DNA from: Bradyrhizobium betae
GTDB taxonomy: Bacteria > Pseudomonadota > Alphaproteobacteria > Rhizobiales > Xanthobacteraceae
DNA: 64,000 bases
Direction: 5' to 3'
Assembly: GCF_004123905.1 (NCBI RefSeq)
Contig: NZ_MZXW01000004.1
Coordinates: 248,001-312,000, forward strand
Shown: in pieces, positions 18,001 to 26,205 of the stretch
Layout of the letters: every line of letters begins with the position of its first letter
How positions within the stretch are numbered: the first letter of the stretch is position 1
The notes under the pieces: generated by a model
What the model was told of the DNA's origin: nothing
Seen by the model: only the letters and a program-made list of their open reading frames with translations
Database searches by the model: none
Made by a program: the position numbers and the translations under genes

Positions 18001-20023
18001 ATGCGTTCGAGACAATATCTCCGTCGGGTCCAGCGGAAAAGTCGATGTAGTCTATCAGCAGCGGAGCGGCTTCGCCATCGGTCGACACCAGTACGTTGGA
18101 CGGCTTTAGGTCGCCGTGTGCAATACCGCTTTTGTGCAGAGTAACGACGAGCTCGGAGAGTTGCTTTAGCAGCCGGACGCTTCCGGTTTCAGACGCGAGT
18201 GCTCCCGTCTTCGCCTCAATGACTTCCGCGAGCGTCGAAACGTCGATCCAGTCGCGCAACAAGACAATGGCGTCGGGCATCCAGCAAACTTTGCGTATTG
18301 GGACGCACCCGGGAGGAGGGCTCAATCTGAGCGTCTCGGCCTTATCCAAAAAATCCAGCAGCCGCGGCAATTCTGTCTGCTGATCACCCCACGCGGCGCG
18401 CTTCCACATCTTGACCAGAACCGGTCGGCCCTCATGCTTGCTCAGCCAGATCTCGCGATTGTCGTCGACCGAAATTTCTCGCTCGCACGGCAAGTCCGAA
18501 AAGACCTGACGCTGCGTCTTCCAACTACGAAAGCTCTCGAGTCTGGCAAGCACCTCACCGGATGATGGAGATTCAGTGCAGGCCAAATTGAACGCGTCCA
18601 GCATCACGCCGGCATCGACGAAACGCTCGCCAGAATTCCACGACAGAGATTTTCCGAACCAGCCATGAAGTGCGGGGAAGGTGTTGCTCTCGTCGACTGA
18701 GCTGTCCCATGCCGGAGGATGGTCGGCGTTCTCAGTTGCCGGTGTAACGTTGAATAAAAGCTGATGCGCGACGATGCCGGCTAGAAAGCAATCCTTGGAT
18801 CTGGGATCGGACGTCTGGCCAGCAACATCTTCGGGAGTCCGGGCCGCGGAGAGGAATTTGTAGCGATGCTCGCCAAGAGATTCAACGTCGGGGAAGCGCG
18901 CCGCCAACAGGTGGGAGATTCTCACCATCGATGGGGCCTCTAGCCACACGCTATGAGGGCCGAGATCGAGGTGCGCGGCACTTTGTTCGTGGATCGCCTT
19001 GACGCGTGCGAGAAACTGACGCACCAGCTCGATGCGGTTTGTTTTCGACAAATGGAGGGCTTCGCTCGCGACGAAATCCGGAAGGCGTTTCAGTCGCCTT
19101 CGTGTTTCGAATATCTCCCAATATCCCACGCTTCGTTCGACATCGTCCACTTTCGGCTGAAGGACCATCGTGCCGATGTTCGGATTTCGGTCGTTCAGGT
19201 ACGCGATGACCTTGCGTTCCCGGCCGGCTATCTCGTTTCGGCCGGTCTCTGTCTGGAAGCGTCCTTCCAGCTTTGAGAAATCCCATCGACGCAGAAGCCC
19301 TTTGGCATTTCCGGCATTTTCGTCCTCGACTTCGAATTCCGCGTAAGCATCGGACGAATGCTTGAACGTCGGTTGATCCGAGACCGCGCGATAGGAACCG
19401 TAGCGGCGCTTTCCCGGCTTGAACTGTCCGCCTGCAGCATTGAAGAAGCGCTCGAAGACGGTTCGCCAGAGACTGTTGTTTCCCGTCAGAGGGATCTCTT
19501 TGTCGATGAATTGCGGTACATTGAGCCGCTTGCTCCTTAGGTTCGCATCCCGAACGAAGGAAACGAACTCGTCGAGCATGAATGCGCCATTCGTCTCGTT
19601 TCCCGCGATTTCGTCGAGCGGCGCTTTCCCGGATTGAACGACGATCCCCTGGAACAGCGGAGGCAGCAGCTTGGGCTGCGTGGAACTGTGCCTCTCTTTG
19701 GAATTGCGTAAATGCGTCTTGAATATTTCGGCAACTTTGCGGGCGTTGCCACGGATTTTCTCGACCGGAGAGATGCCCATGTCTCGATCGCCAAGGTACC
19801 AACGGCCGTCGCCACTGGTGATGCGGCCGTTCCAGTCCTTTAGATCGACCAGCAGGACGCGGTCCTCGATCACCATCACGATGTCGATCTCGCGATACTG
19901 TCCGGGACCGATTGACAGCTCTAAATTGGTGAAAGCGTACCATTCGTGGGGAAGCCCCCTTAGTTTTGCGAGGCCCGGAATCTCGCGGGCATGAACACCA
20001 CGCCCCTGATTCCTAATTTCCAT
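15020..20023 (-). CDS. NERD nuclease - tandem kinase - SF1 helicase fusion
   Basis: A 1,667-residue multidomain protein starting at ATG 20023 (MEIRNQGRGV), with GGGGAAGG just upstream; a longer frame to 20164 exists. Domains in order: NERD-type nuclease at ~10-130 (EIDIVM, then VLLVDLKDW, the D...DxK pattern); a degenerate kinase at ~245-430 (HLDLGPHSVWL lacks the usual Lys/Asn); an apparently active kinase at ~524-745 (LVKMWKR with Lys538, HGDLKPSNVLV at 636-646, LIDYIDFS); and an SF1 Upf1/Dna2-like helicase at ~1060-1605 (GPPGTGKT 1085-1092, VVVDEAA, LVGDQAQLEPQ, VGTVDSYQGKQ, NVAISRAMDRL). The kinase-helicase pairing recalls Mokosh MkoA, but here NERD replaces the phospholipase-D nuclease. 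Probable anti-phage effector; untested. Confidence 0.9.
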   Translation of the reverse strand: MEIRNQGRGVHAREIPGLAKLRGLPHEWYAFTNLELSIGPGQYREIDIVMVIEDRVLLVDLKDWNGRITSGDGRWYLGDRDMGISPVEKIRGNARKVAEIFKTHLRNSKERHSSTQPKLLPPLFQGIVVQSGKAPLDEIAGNETNGAFMLDEFVSFVRDANLRSKRLNVPQFIDKEIPLTGNNSLWRTVFERFFNAAGGQFKPGKRRYGSYRAVSDQPTFKHSSDAYAEFEVEDENAGNAKGLLRRWDFSKLEGRFQTETGRNEIAGRERKVIAYLNDRNPNIGTMVLQPKVDDVERSVGYWEIFETRRRLKRLPDFVASEALHLSKTNRIELVRQFLARVKAIHEQSAAHLDLGPHSVWLEAPSMVRISHLLAARFPDVESLGEHRYKFLSAARTPEDVAGQTSDPRSKDCFLAGIVAHQLLFNVTPATENADHPPAWDSSVDESNTFPALHGWFGKSLSWNSGERFVDAGVMLDAFNLACTESPSSGEVLARLESFRSWKTQRQVFSDLPCEREISVDDNREIWLSKHEGRPVLVKMWKRAAWGDQQTELPRLLDFLDKAETLRLSPPPGCVPIRKVCWMPDAIVLLRDWIDVSTLAEVIEAKTGALASETGSVRLLKQLSELVVTLHKSGIAHGDLKPSNVLVSTDGEAAPLLIDYIDFSAGPDGDIVSNAYAPIAGGDRFCRDRFAVTKIAEEVFGACGIKGMRAIDIEKAIRSCRIGPPENATLLPLIDSFETILAPSANVARPKLTLSIKNAEVGPLLSDEGVFGLRFAKGSPILFIRGASEEIGIRLNDQGRPTVAWRKSLEQKQISSISRHEFARIELDVEVRSSTHIDLSEANLVLDDARFREAWHARTKGDDATTGVAEEGAEAVDASGDFAEDALAEAVEGEHPVDEVAVPVLWRALITAEEELTIEGTTAGDSAFRRDRARHLARFELEQGTLDFNREDMVFVERLGRKGTWRELGLLDIERSTPSLISIDASRRNPDARDGLIADETRLRFKSHFETTSRTRREAATTRILSRQSAVPDLIDHFDPQCLSSPSVHPKIVEADEIKSLYGLNDTQAEAFEHLTRVQPVGLLQGPPGTGKTRFIGALVHFALTRKLARNVLVASQSNDAVNNAAEAILALFDPNDGQPSIVRVGQEGSVSERLLPHHSGRVEASFKHRLEADLKSRMRLIGSTLGISSAASDQLTFVNHTVRPVVERYQELLRSGLGSEDNRLRGLRQTMVRMGAKIGLADRDVESGLGENHLLESMVRHVALEHSITNYDALGRFGSVTKLARDFCGSVSTRERSFETFLAGTRQIVAGTCVGLGRSSLGLTKTPFDLVVVDEAARCTASELAVPLQSGRWIVLVGDQAQLEPQHKPEVVREVAATTNLSKRDIMRSDFERMFLSGYGRKAGRQLTQQYRMLAPIGRMVSASFYSQALTHERSKPIIDPSAYPESLGKVVTWVATDSGRARSYQKPDPDGGSSLINPVEADAILALLKLWDAHRPFRAYLDRQDPRAHTIGIVCMYAAQRDLIRHRLRIAGLSEPMRSNIVVGTVDSYQGKQNPIVILSLVRNNDDGQVEFGRATIKQGFMARPNRINVAISRAMDRLIVVGARSRWPTGGPMHRVADAFARELQTNHARLLDAARLGGDISSRREHQRKPGHSKKRKMAKHDRK

Positions 20024-20204
20024 TTGCCTTCCCCATCGTCCCGGAGAGTGATTCTCCCCATAGTTCTTGCGGGTAAATTTCCAAAGTATCGCGGTCGATA
20101 TCAATTCATCTTTCGACGCCGGATCCGTGAGGCCGCCAGCATTAGTGCCCGCGGAACCGAACACTACCCGAAGATCGGCACCTGATGGGACCGTTGGCTT
20201 CCGC

Positions 20205-21818
20205 TCAGGAAGGGGCGATCGTGTTTTCAGGCTGTCGAGGGTGAATCGAAATCAAATGGGTTTCTGGAGCGGGAGCCGACGCTGGCGACGTCAGATCTTC
20301 TGGATAGAGATGTTTGAAATCGTCGTGTTTGCGTAACGCCTCGGGTCTGTAAGCGCCGACATTCGCGCACTGCGTGACATCGGGCAGAGAAAACCGAGTT
20401 GTGACAGTCGGATCGACCGGCGCGTCATGCGTGATGTCGCGCACCTTCGTTTCCCAGTTCATTCCTGCGACACGGCTCTGGAGCCAATGCCATTTGGGCA
20501 GTTTCTCCGAGAGTGCCTCTAGCGTATCGCGCATGCCGGCGACTTCGCAGTGCTGCACACCGTTGGCGGCGGGAGAAATGTTGAGGGCAGGGCCTGCATC
20601 TCCCGTATCTGGCATTTTCACGCCGTCCACGAATATCGGCCCTGTCTTCAATCCGTCGGGAACCGAGATCGCCTGTTCGCACATCCAGCGCAGCGCAATG
20701 TCGGATAGGCGCGACTCCGGCTCGGGATACGATCCACCGACGTCAGAATGGTTGCCAGCAAACCAACGTTGCACGAGCCTAGCGTGACCGGGAAAGTGCG
20801 GCGCTCCTTCCTCGCCGCCACCCCAGCCCACTCGATCGAAATCCTTTCGGGTCTCGTCGATCGCGTTGGCGGCTCGTGCGAAGGCGACGTGTCTGCTTAA
20901 TAGGCGATCGAAGTTCTCGCCTTTCCACATCGCCTTGTGGGACCGCGATTGACCCGGTTCGGGGTAATCCGTGATGGTCTTGGTGGTCGCCTTGTTCTGC
21001 CAATACCAAAAGACGGCGTTTGCAGCGGCCAGGATGAGGATCTGGAGCACGAAGCCCACGACCATGAATCCCGTTCCGAAGAGCCAGCTGCTTAACGCTG
21101 CGATCGCAACCGCGGGAATGAAGCCGCCGACGAATGCCGCAAGCGAGACGCCGGCGGACAATCCTGCCTGGATGAGGAGATATCGCATACCGCTGGCGCC
21201 GAGTGCTGCCACGGTGTCGAACACCCCGATGAAATAGGGAGCGGCATTGGAGTCCGATCCGTCGCCGGACCCGTATTTCACTTGGAAGCGGCGGGCGAGT
21301 TCCAAGCGCTCGTCCTCGAACTCCGCGCGCGGGTGGCCGGCGCCATGCTCAAGTACGGTATCGACGGCCTCCCAGGCGATGTCGCGTACAGCCTTGCGGA
21401 ACCGCGTCACGGGACCGGCGGACGTCTTCGTTGGGATGCCGCAGAGCATCATCAGGTTGGCGAGGCTGCGGACAGTGTAGGCGCCCCGGCTGAATCCGAA
21501 CAGGTAGACCCTGTCGCCGGGCTGGTAGTGGTTGATGATGAATTCGTAGCAGTCGGCGATGTTACGCTTGATGCCGGCACCCGTTACCGATCCGAGGAGT
21601 TTCTGGACAGAGCGGACGGGCGCGGTGAGGGCGGTAGTTCCGATATCCGTGCCGAGCCCCGCATCGTAGAAGACCACCTGTTGCGCCGGTTCGATTGCGG
21701 TGTCGGCGTGGTCCCGCGAAACCCGGTACATTTTGTAGATGTTGCTGATGCGCTGCTCGGGACGCGCCCCACCGTCCTGGCCGGTCCCGTCCGAGAAGAC
21801 GACGATATTCTTCGGCAT
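20205..21818 (-). CDS. DUF2235 alpha/beta-hydrolase with membrane segments
   Basis: A 537-residue protein starting at ATG 21818 behind GAGGG. The N-terminus (NIVVFSDGTGQDGG, SNIYKMYR) and the nucleophile elbow GFSRGAY (Ser110) are typical of DUF2235, as are GVFDTVAALG and the later GNHSDVGGSYPE that supplies the Asp/His region. Between ~residues 217 and 280 are two to three hydrophobic spans (VSLAAFVGGFIPAVAIAALS, FMVVGFVLQILILAAANAVF). DUF2235 members include T6SS phospholipase effectors such as Tle1-like proteins, but no T6SS gene is nearby. Lipase activity at a membrane is plausible. It lies upstream of the NERD-kinase-helicase pair on the same strand, 181 bases away. Confidence 0.87.
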   Translation of the reverse strand: MPKNIVVFSDGTGQDGGARPEQRISNIYKMYRVSRDHADTAIEPAQQVVFYDAGLGTDIGTTALTAPVRSVQKLLGSVTGAGIKRNIADCYEFIINHYQPGDRVYLFGFSRGAYTVRSLANLMMLCGIPTKTSAGPVTRFRKAVRDIAWEAVDTVLEHGAGHPRAEFEDERLELARRFQVKYGSGDGSDSNAAPYFIGVFDTVAALGASGMRYLLIQAGLSAGVSLAAFVGGFIPAVAIAALSSWLFGTGFMVVGFVLQILILAAANAVFWYWQNKATTKTITDYPEPGQSRSHKAMWKGENFDRLLSRHVAFARAANAIDETRKDFDRVGWGGGEEGAPHFPGHARLVQRWFAGNHSDVGGSYPEPESRLSDIALRWMCEQAISVPDGLKTGPIFVDGVKMPDTGDAGPALNISPAANGVQHCEVAGMRDTLEALSEKLPKWHWLQSRVAGMNWETKVRDITHDAPVDPTVTTRFSLPDVTQCANVGAYRPEALRKHDDFKHLYPEDLTSPASAPAPETHLISIHPRQPENTIAPS

Positions 21819-22117
21819 GATTCCCTCGCGTCAGGCGAATGGAGCAGTGCGGAACTGCTTCCGGAATTTGATCCGGACCGGGCCCGCAGCGTCGCGATAG
21901 TGGCGCTCAACGTCAAGGAACGTCATAGAACAGTGCAAGAACAGACGGCTGTTCCGGATGCTGAGAATTTGAACGATTTCATATATGTAGGGGTTTGCAA
22001 ACAAGTAAGTGGCACATCTTGCGTGGCTAAATTGCCTCCATACCTCATTAAGCGCGAGCATCTGACCTTCAAGCGACGTCCAAGGATTATCAAGCTTTCG
22101 ACTGTAGAATCAGGCGG

Positions 22118-22318
22118 ATGGGAGTGCCTGCTAAGACTTTACATTTCCGGGTCGACAATGGCGACACGACGTTGATCTGCCTGGAAAACGGACGCGTGAT
22201 ACTGACGGACATCAACATTCGGGGGAAAGCTTTGCGTGGCGTACGGCAAAGCGACCCCCATCCGGTTTATCGCGATGACGATCGAAGGTGCACAGCCTCA
22301 GATCTACTTCCAATGTAA
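22118..22318 (+). pseudogene. Possible remnant of an MBL-fold (ComEC-like) hydrolase N-terminus
   Basis: A 66-codon frame begins with PAKTLHFRVDNGDTTLICLENG and RVILTDINIR, which resembles the first strands of ComEC-like metallo-beta-lactamase-fold proteins. Homology to that pattern stops after about 40 residues and no HxHxDH metal site follows. It is probably a truncated leftover. The rest of 21819-22646 contains no convincing gene. Confidence 0.35.
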
Positions 22319-22646
22319 CCCGCAGCGTCGCTGCGATTGATCACCTGTTCGGCTAAAAACCAAGTCCGGCGGTTTGCACAGGCGACCATTGCCGGATTAG
22401 ACATAGCAAAGAGTGGTCGGGAGCAACCCGCAGGCTGAGGAGGATGCGGTAGTTGACCTCGCGAAGGCTCATCGCGTTCGTTGTGGCGTCCACACTATTT
22501 TGTCAGAAGATGATCATTTCGAACGGGATTCGCTGTCTACCGGACAATATGCGCGGCTTTGGCGGCACTCGTTGAAGCGCGCGGGCAGCGGGCCAATAAA
22601 CTGCTTCCTGCAAAAGGAAGCCGTGTGCAAGCCTTTGCGCGCGAGT
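22319..22646. other. Gap without a recognised gene
   Basis: Open frames here read through on the + strand into the antisense of the PrtN-type gene and have no recognisable domain. Nothing else was identified. Confidence 0.4.
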
Positions 22647-22907
22647 TTAGGTTGTAAGACTGATCATTTCCCTTCGTGCCGCCTCTACGCGAGCATCAAG
22701 ATATTTAGCCAGGTCGGCCAGGTGAACACCCTTGGCACTTTTTTGGCTTGCTTCAATTCGGACCAGTGGAATTGCTATTTCGCCGGTCGATATCTTCTGG
22801 ACGAACTTCGTTGCGTTGAGATGAAAAAAGTAATCGCGACATACATCCTCGACGGGGATGATGGGCTTGCCGCCGTATTGCGCCATCAAGAGAAAAAACG
22901 TGTTCAT
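22647..22907 (-). CDS. PrtN-type pyocin activator family protein
   Basis: An 86-residue protein. MNTFFLLMAQYGGKPIIPVE, then VCRDYFFHLN, KISTGEIAIPLVRIEASQKSAKGVHLADLAKYLDAR, is the full pattern of the PyocinActivator (PrtN) family. ATG 22907 fits the family start; a longer frame adds 11 residues. In Pseudomonas, PrtN activates pyocin genes after DNA damage; in other bacteria stand-alone copies accompany mobile elements and targets are unknown. No pyocin or phage structural gene occurs in this window, so it is an orphan regulator here. Confidence 0.82.
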   Translation of the reverse strand: MNTFFLLMAQYGGKPIIPVEDVCRDYFFHLNATKFVQKISTGEIAIPLVRIEASQKSAKGVHLADLAKYLDARVEAARREMISLTT

Positions 22908-23176
22908 CAGGCATCCAAGCACGGTATGCTGCATCGGCATGTCAAACCACGAGCATCAAAGCCGCAAAGCCAAACTTGCGAAACTGTTTTTTCAGGTGAG
23001 TACGGCGGCAGGCGATCCTAGCGTAGACAAAAGCGTAGTAGACGGTCGCGGGCGACCGCCGCTTTCCAACTGAAAATCTGTTGAGCAACCGGAGCTGGCT
23101 CGCCGACGATGGGCCAGCGAGACGTTCTGATCGTCGCCGCTCGGCGCCGTCCCTTGCTGCCTGCGTCGAGCCGGGG

Positions 23177-24613
23177 TCAATGCTTGTCAGAAGGAGTTGA
23201 TTTTGATTGTGGAAGTTGCGGCTTTTCCATAGCCGCCGGATGGTTTGTGGTCTGGTCGGCAGGCGCATGGTTCAGCGTGTGCACACCAGCCGCAATCAGA
23301 GCCGCGACCAGGAATGCGTACACCACCGTGAGAATGAGGCGGGTTTCGCGGTAGTTCTTCATGGCTTGCTCGATCGGCGCTTCGGCGATCTCTTCGCGCT
23401 CGCGCGCCGAGATATAACTGTACAAGGTTTGCATCCAGCTCTGCCGGGAAGACTGCTGGCTCTTGAAAAATGACCCGTTAATGCGCCACTGCAGAGCAAA
23501 CGAGAGACCGACGAACACCGCCGCCGTGAAGTAGAAGACGGACGAAATCAGCGGGCTGGGTGGCTTGCCGGCATCGCCCAGAATCTTGAGCACGAAAGGC
23601 GCGGCTGAGACGGCGAGGTCGCGCCAAAGCGTGGCGGCGAGATCTTGCGCCCGTTGAGCAACCTTCTGGGTCTCGTCGATGACGGTCTTGCGGAGATCGG
23701 CGAGAGTCTTCAGCGTCTCACGGCTCGACGACTGGACGTGAGCCTCATACGCCGCCTTGGCGGCCTCCAGTGCCCGATCAAGGGTGGTGACGAGATCTTG
23801 CTGCGGACGGCTGGCTCTGGCCAATTCACCCGAAAACAGCAAATGACGGGCTTCGATATCCATCCCTGAAAGAAAGACCCAATTCGTGACTTCGGTCAGT
23901 CGGGGGAGGGCGCCGGGCAAAGCGGCATTGTCGGCTTCAACGCGGTATATCGGCGGACCTGCCGCCTGCAACCAGACCTGACCGTCTTCCAGCCAGGCGC
24001 GGGAGACCAGACCGCCCAGGAGCCGCCGGGCGGCAATCGCTTCCCAGGCCTGAAAGGCCAGCGAAGACGCGGCCGGGGGCGTCAATAAAATCCATGGTCC
24101 AAGATCGGTGACAACTTCGCGGTCCGGGACAAAGTCGCGGACATAGCGGGTGGGATCGATAGGGCTTAAGGGCGGCTCGGGCGGTACAGCGGATTGTGCG
24201 AGATTCCAGGGGACGACGTCCAATCCGCGCGCACGAAACGCATGCGCGGGACTGAGATCGGCAATTGCAAGCCGGGCAAGCACGCTACGTTGCGCCAGAT
24301 AGGGCGCGACAGCCGATTGGAACATGAAAAAAGCATAGCCGTCGATCGCCGGCTTTCCGAGCGTAATGATAATCTCACGCTCGGAATCGAACGTCTCACC
24401 GATGACTAAATCGCCGCCGAAGGCGGCATTGTAAACCTGCAACGAGGTGAAGGGCGCAGGGACGTTATCGACGAACGCAATCCAATCCGCCTGCGCCTCG
24501 GCAGACGGCAACGCTCCGCGCAGCACCAGCGTATCGATGCGTTCGTCTACCTGGGTGCCGGTCGCAATGAGTTCACGAACGCGATCGACCAGATGTGTTG
24601 AGTTCGTAGTCAT
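23177..24613 (-). CDS. Membrane protein with large soluble N-terminal region, partner of NA37-like gene
   Basis: A 478-residue protein whose ATG 24613 lies 41 bases inside the upstream gene, showing translational coupling. Residues 1-270 are soluble with no recognised motif. Residues ~270-335 are rich in helix with coiled-coil character (TLDRALEAAKAAYEAHVQSS, DETQKVAQRAQDLAATLW). Two membrane spans follow: SSVFYFTAAVFVGLSFALQW and ILTVVYAFLVAALIAAGV, with a polar linker between them. Family not recognised. A cytoplasmic DNA-binding-type protein paired with a membrane protein is a recurring layout in anti-phage systems such as Kiwa, but the sequences do not let me assign it to a named system. 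Confidence 0.75.
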   Translation of the reverse strand: MTTNSTHLVDRVRELIATGTQVDERIDTLVLRGALPSAEAQADWIAFVDNVPAPFTSLQVYNAAFGGDLVIGETFDSEREIIITLGKPAIDGYAFFMFQSAVAPYLAQRSVLARLAIADLSPAHAFRARGLDVVPWNLAQSAVPPEPPLSPIDPTRYVRDFVPDREVVTDLGPWILLTPPAASSLAFQAWEAIAARRLLGGLVSRAWLEDGQVWLQAAGPPIYRVEADNAALPGALPRLTEVTNWVFLSGMDIEARHLLFSGELARASRPQQDLVTTLDRALEAAKAAYEAHVQSSSRETLKTLADLRKTVIDETQKVAQRAQDLAATLWRDLAVSAAPFVLKILGDAGKPPSPLISSVFYFTAAVFVGLSFALQWRINGSFFKSQQSSRQSWMQTLYSYISAREREEIAEAPIEQAMKNYRETRLILTVVYAFLVAALIAAGVHTLNHAPADQTTNHPAAMEKPQLPQSKSTPSDKH

Positions 24614-25619
24614 CGAGTGTGATCTGGTCCTTGATGATAATCTCGCCCTTGTCGCGATTCACCAAAACGACTGAAGATGTGAGACCTACGGGGATAGTCA
24701 GTTTGATCCCGCTGGCGGTCTCGACGCGCCGATTTTTCGGCGCCTGGATGGCGTTCTTCTGGAGAACGAACGATTCCCCGGTCATTCCCTCACGCTTCAA
24801 ACCGGCTTTGAAATCTTTCACCACCGGGCTGTCATCCGGCAACGGTCCGAAAATGCTTTTCAGCCAGTTCTCCGCGTTCTCACCATCGACTGATCCGCCA
24901 GACTGGCTGGCGTCATATAGCCGTTGCGCAAGGTTCTTCATCGCTTCCGGCGGCAACATCGCCTTGTGCTTCTGCGCGACGTTGCGCGTGACATCGATAA
25001 TCGTTTTTGTCAGCTCTTCTTCCGTTCGCTGCCGCCTGGCCAGCAGGAACTGCTCGAAATAGGCGGCTGGCCGCTGGGGGTTTTGGCGATCGACAACGCA
25101 GATTTCGTCGCGCTCCTTGCCAAGACGGATAAGTGCAGCCTTCTGCAGGGCGTTGCGATTCTGCACGAAGGTCCGTTCGATCTCGCCGAAGGTCGGTTTG
25201 GGCTTTCCCGAGCGGCCGCCGACCTCGTAGTCGTAGCTCAGGACTTTCTCGTCCTCGAATTTTAGCAGCGCGAACAACCGGCCGCTCGTGCAGGAGAGCA
25301 CAAAGATCAGGAAGGCTCCGACTGCCGTACTGCCTCCGTGAGCCCCGTTGAAAGCGGTGGCCAGTTTCTCGCTCTCTTCCTGGAAGGTTGTCTTGTCGCG
25401 GCTGATGCGCGCGAGTTGCTTCCGAACCGGTGCGTCTTGCAGGAACTCGTACCGGTTGCCGCCGTTCACGGACTTGACGCGACCCAGAAAGAAAGGCGCG
25501 TGCCGCCCCGCATCGAAGGCCGTCAGAAGCTGAAAATACTCTTCGCCGGGGCCAACAATGTGGAAAACGCTCTGCTCGATCCGCAGGCTTTCCAGGTCAG
25601 TATCGCTGAGAAATGACAT
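24573..25619 (-). CDS. NA37/YejK-like nucleoid-associated family protein
   Basis: A 348-residue protein. I chose ATG 25619 (MSFLSDTDLESLRIEQSVFH) over 25637 from family fit. It shows the NA37 layout: an N-terminal strand region, VGAFLIFVLSCTSGRLFALLKFED, EIERTFVQNRNALQKAALIR, AAYFEQFLLARR and a C-terminal sheet (SGIKLTIPVGL, GEIIIKDQITLDD). NA37 proteins bind the nucleoid, and distant homologues occur in defence loci. It overlaps the downstream membrane-protein gene by 41 bases. A DUF4868 (KwaB) assignment was considered but the C-terminal pattern fits NA37 better. Confidence 0.65.
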   Translation of the reverse strand: MSFLSDTDLESLRIEQSVFHIVGPGEEYFQLLTAFDAGRHAPFFLGRVKSVNGGNRYEFLQDAPVRKQLARISRDKTTFQEESEKLATAFNGAHGGSTAVGAFLIFVLSCTSGRLFALLKFEDEKVLSYDYEVGGRSGKPKPTFGEIERTFVQNRNALQKAALIRLGKERDEICVVDRQNPQRPAAYFEQFLLARRQRTEEELTKTIIDVTRNVAQKHKAMLPPEAMKNLAQRLYDASQSGGSVDGENAENWLKSIFGPLPDDSPVVKDFKAGLKREGMTGESFVLQKNAIQAPKNRRVETASGIKLTIPVGLTSSVVLVNRDKGEIIIKDQITLDDYELNTSGRSRS

Positions 25620-25838
25620 CCATCCACCATAGAACATAAGAAGAACAGATTCAACTGCGCCTTATTTTTTTCCCAATTTGGCCTCTTTCTATTGAAAATT
25701 GAAGCTTATTTGAGGCACACGCTATGGACGCCACTGTTCTTGCGCGATCCCTTCAGAGATCCCCCCTTAGGAAGATATGTTTAGAGATCATTTATCGTAG
25801 GATGATATGTTTAAGATTCATAGCCTTGACTTCTGCTT

Positions 25839-25885
25839 GATACGTATACATATCTTTATGGATCGATATGATACGTAAAGGTATC
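25839..25885 (+). promoter_or_regulatory. Putative HipB operators
   Basis: Two 16-base sites, GATACGTATACATATC (25839-25854) and GATACGTAAAGGTATC (25870-25885), start 31 bases apart, about three helical turns. The second is a perfect GATAC-N6-GTATC inverted repeat; the first has one mismatch. They end 5 bases before the hipB start. A TTGACT lies at 25826-25831. This spacing and layout match autoregulation of hip operons by HipB dimers. Confidence 0.65.
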
Positions 25886-25890
25886 TCAAA

Positions 25891-26205
25891 ATGGCCGAAA
25901 GCGAGTTTCTCAAGGAGCTCGGGCTGCAATTTCGCAGGGCCCGGGAGGCCGCTGGTCTGACTCAGGAGCAAACGGCCGATCGGGCCAATATCAGCCGACC
26001 TCGCTACCGGGATATTGAGACCGGGGCCGCGGCGGCGCGCACAACCACGCTTGTCAACATCGCCCGCGCGCTCGGGATGGAGATGATGTTGATCCCGCAA
26101 GCGATGGTGCCCGCCGTGCAATCCATGTTGCGCCCAACGGACGATGTGGAAGATCGGCCCGCCTTCACTTCAGACGTCGAAGAGGACGAACGCCATGAAT
26201 CCTAA
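25891..26205 (+). CDS. hipB: HipB-like XRE antitoxin
   Basis: A 104-residue helix-turn-helix protein. The XRE domain spans residues ~8-65 (LGLQFRRAREAAGLTQEQTA, ISRPRYRDIETGAAAARTTT, LVNIARALGMEMMLIP), the usual HipB length and ending. The C-terminal tail is acidic, as expected for contact with its toxin. It overlaps hipA by 11 bases. It would neutralise HipA and repress the operon through the paired operators directly upstream. Confidence 0.88.
   Translation: MAESEFLKELGLQFRRAREAAGLTQEQTADRANISRPRYRDIETGAAAARTTTLVNIARALGMEMMLIPQAMVPAVQSMLRPTDDVEDRPAFTSDVEEDERHES

Noticed and set aside
22647..22907. Prophage or pyocin cluster suggested by PrtN
   Set aside because: No phage structural, lysis or integrase gene is in the window.
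22413..23021. 202-codon + strand frame
   Set aside because: Runs antisense to the PrtN-type gene, which has a full family pattern; the frame itself has no recognisable domain.
23177..25619. Assignment as a Kiwa system
   Set aside because: KwaA is a small four-span membrane protein and KwaB is DUF4868; here the membrane protein is large with two spans and the partner fits NA37 better.
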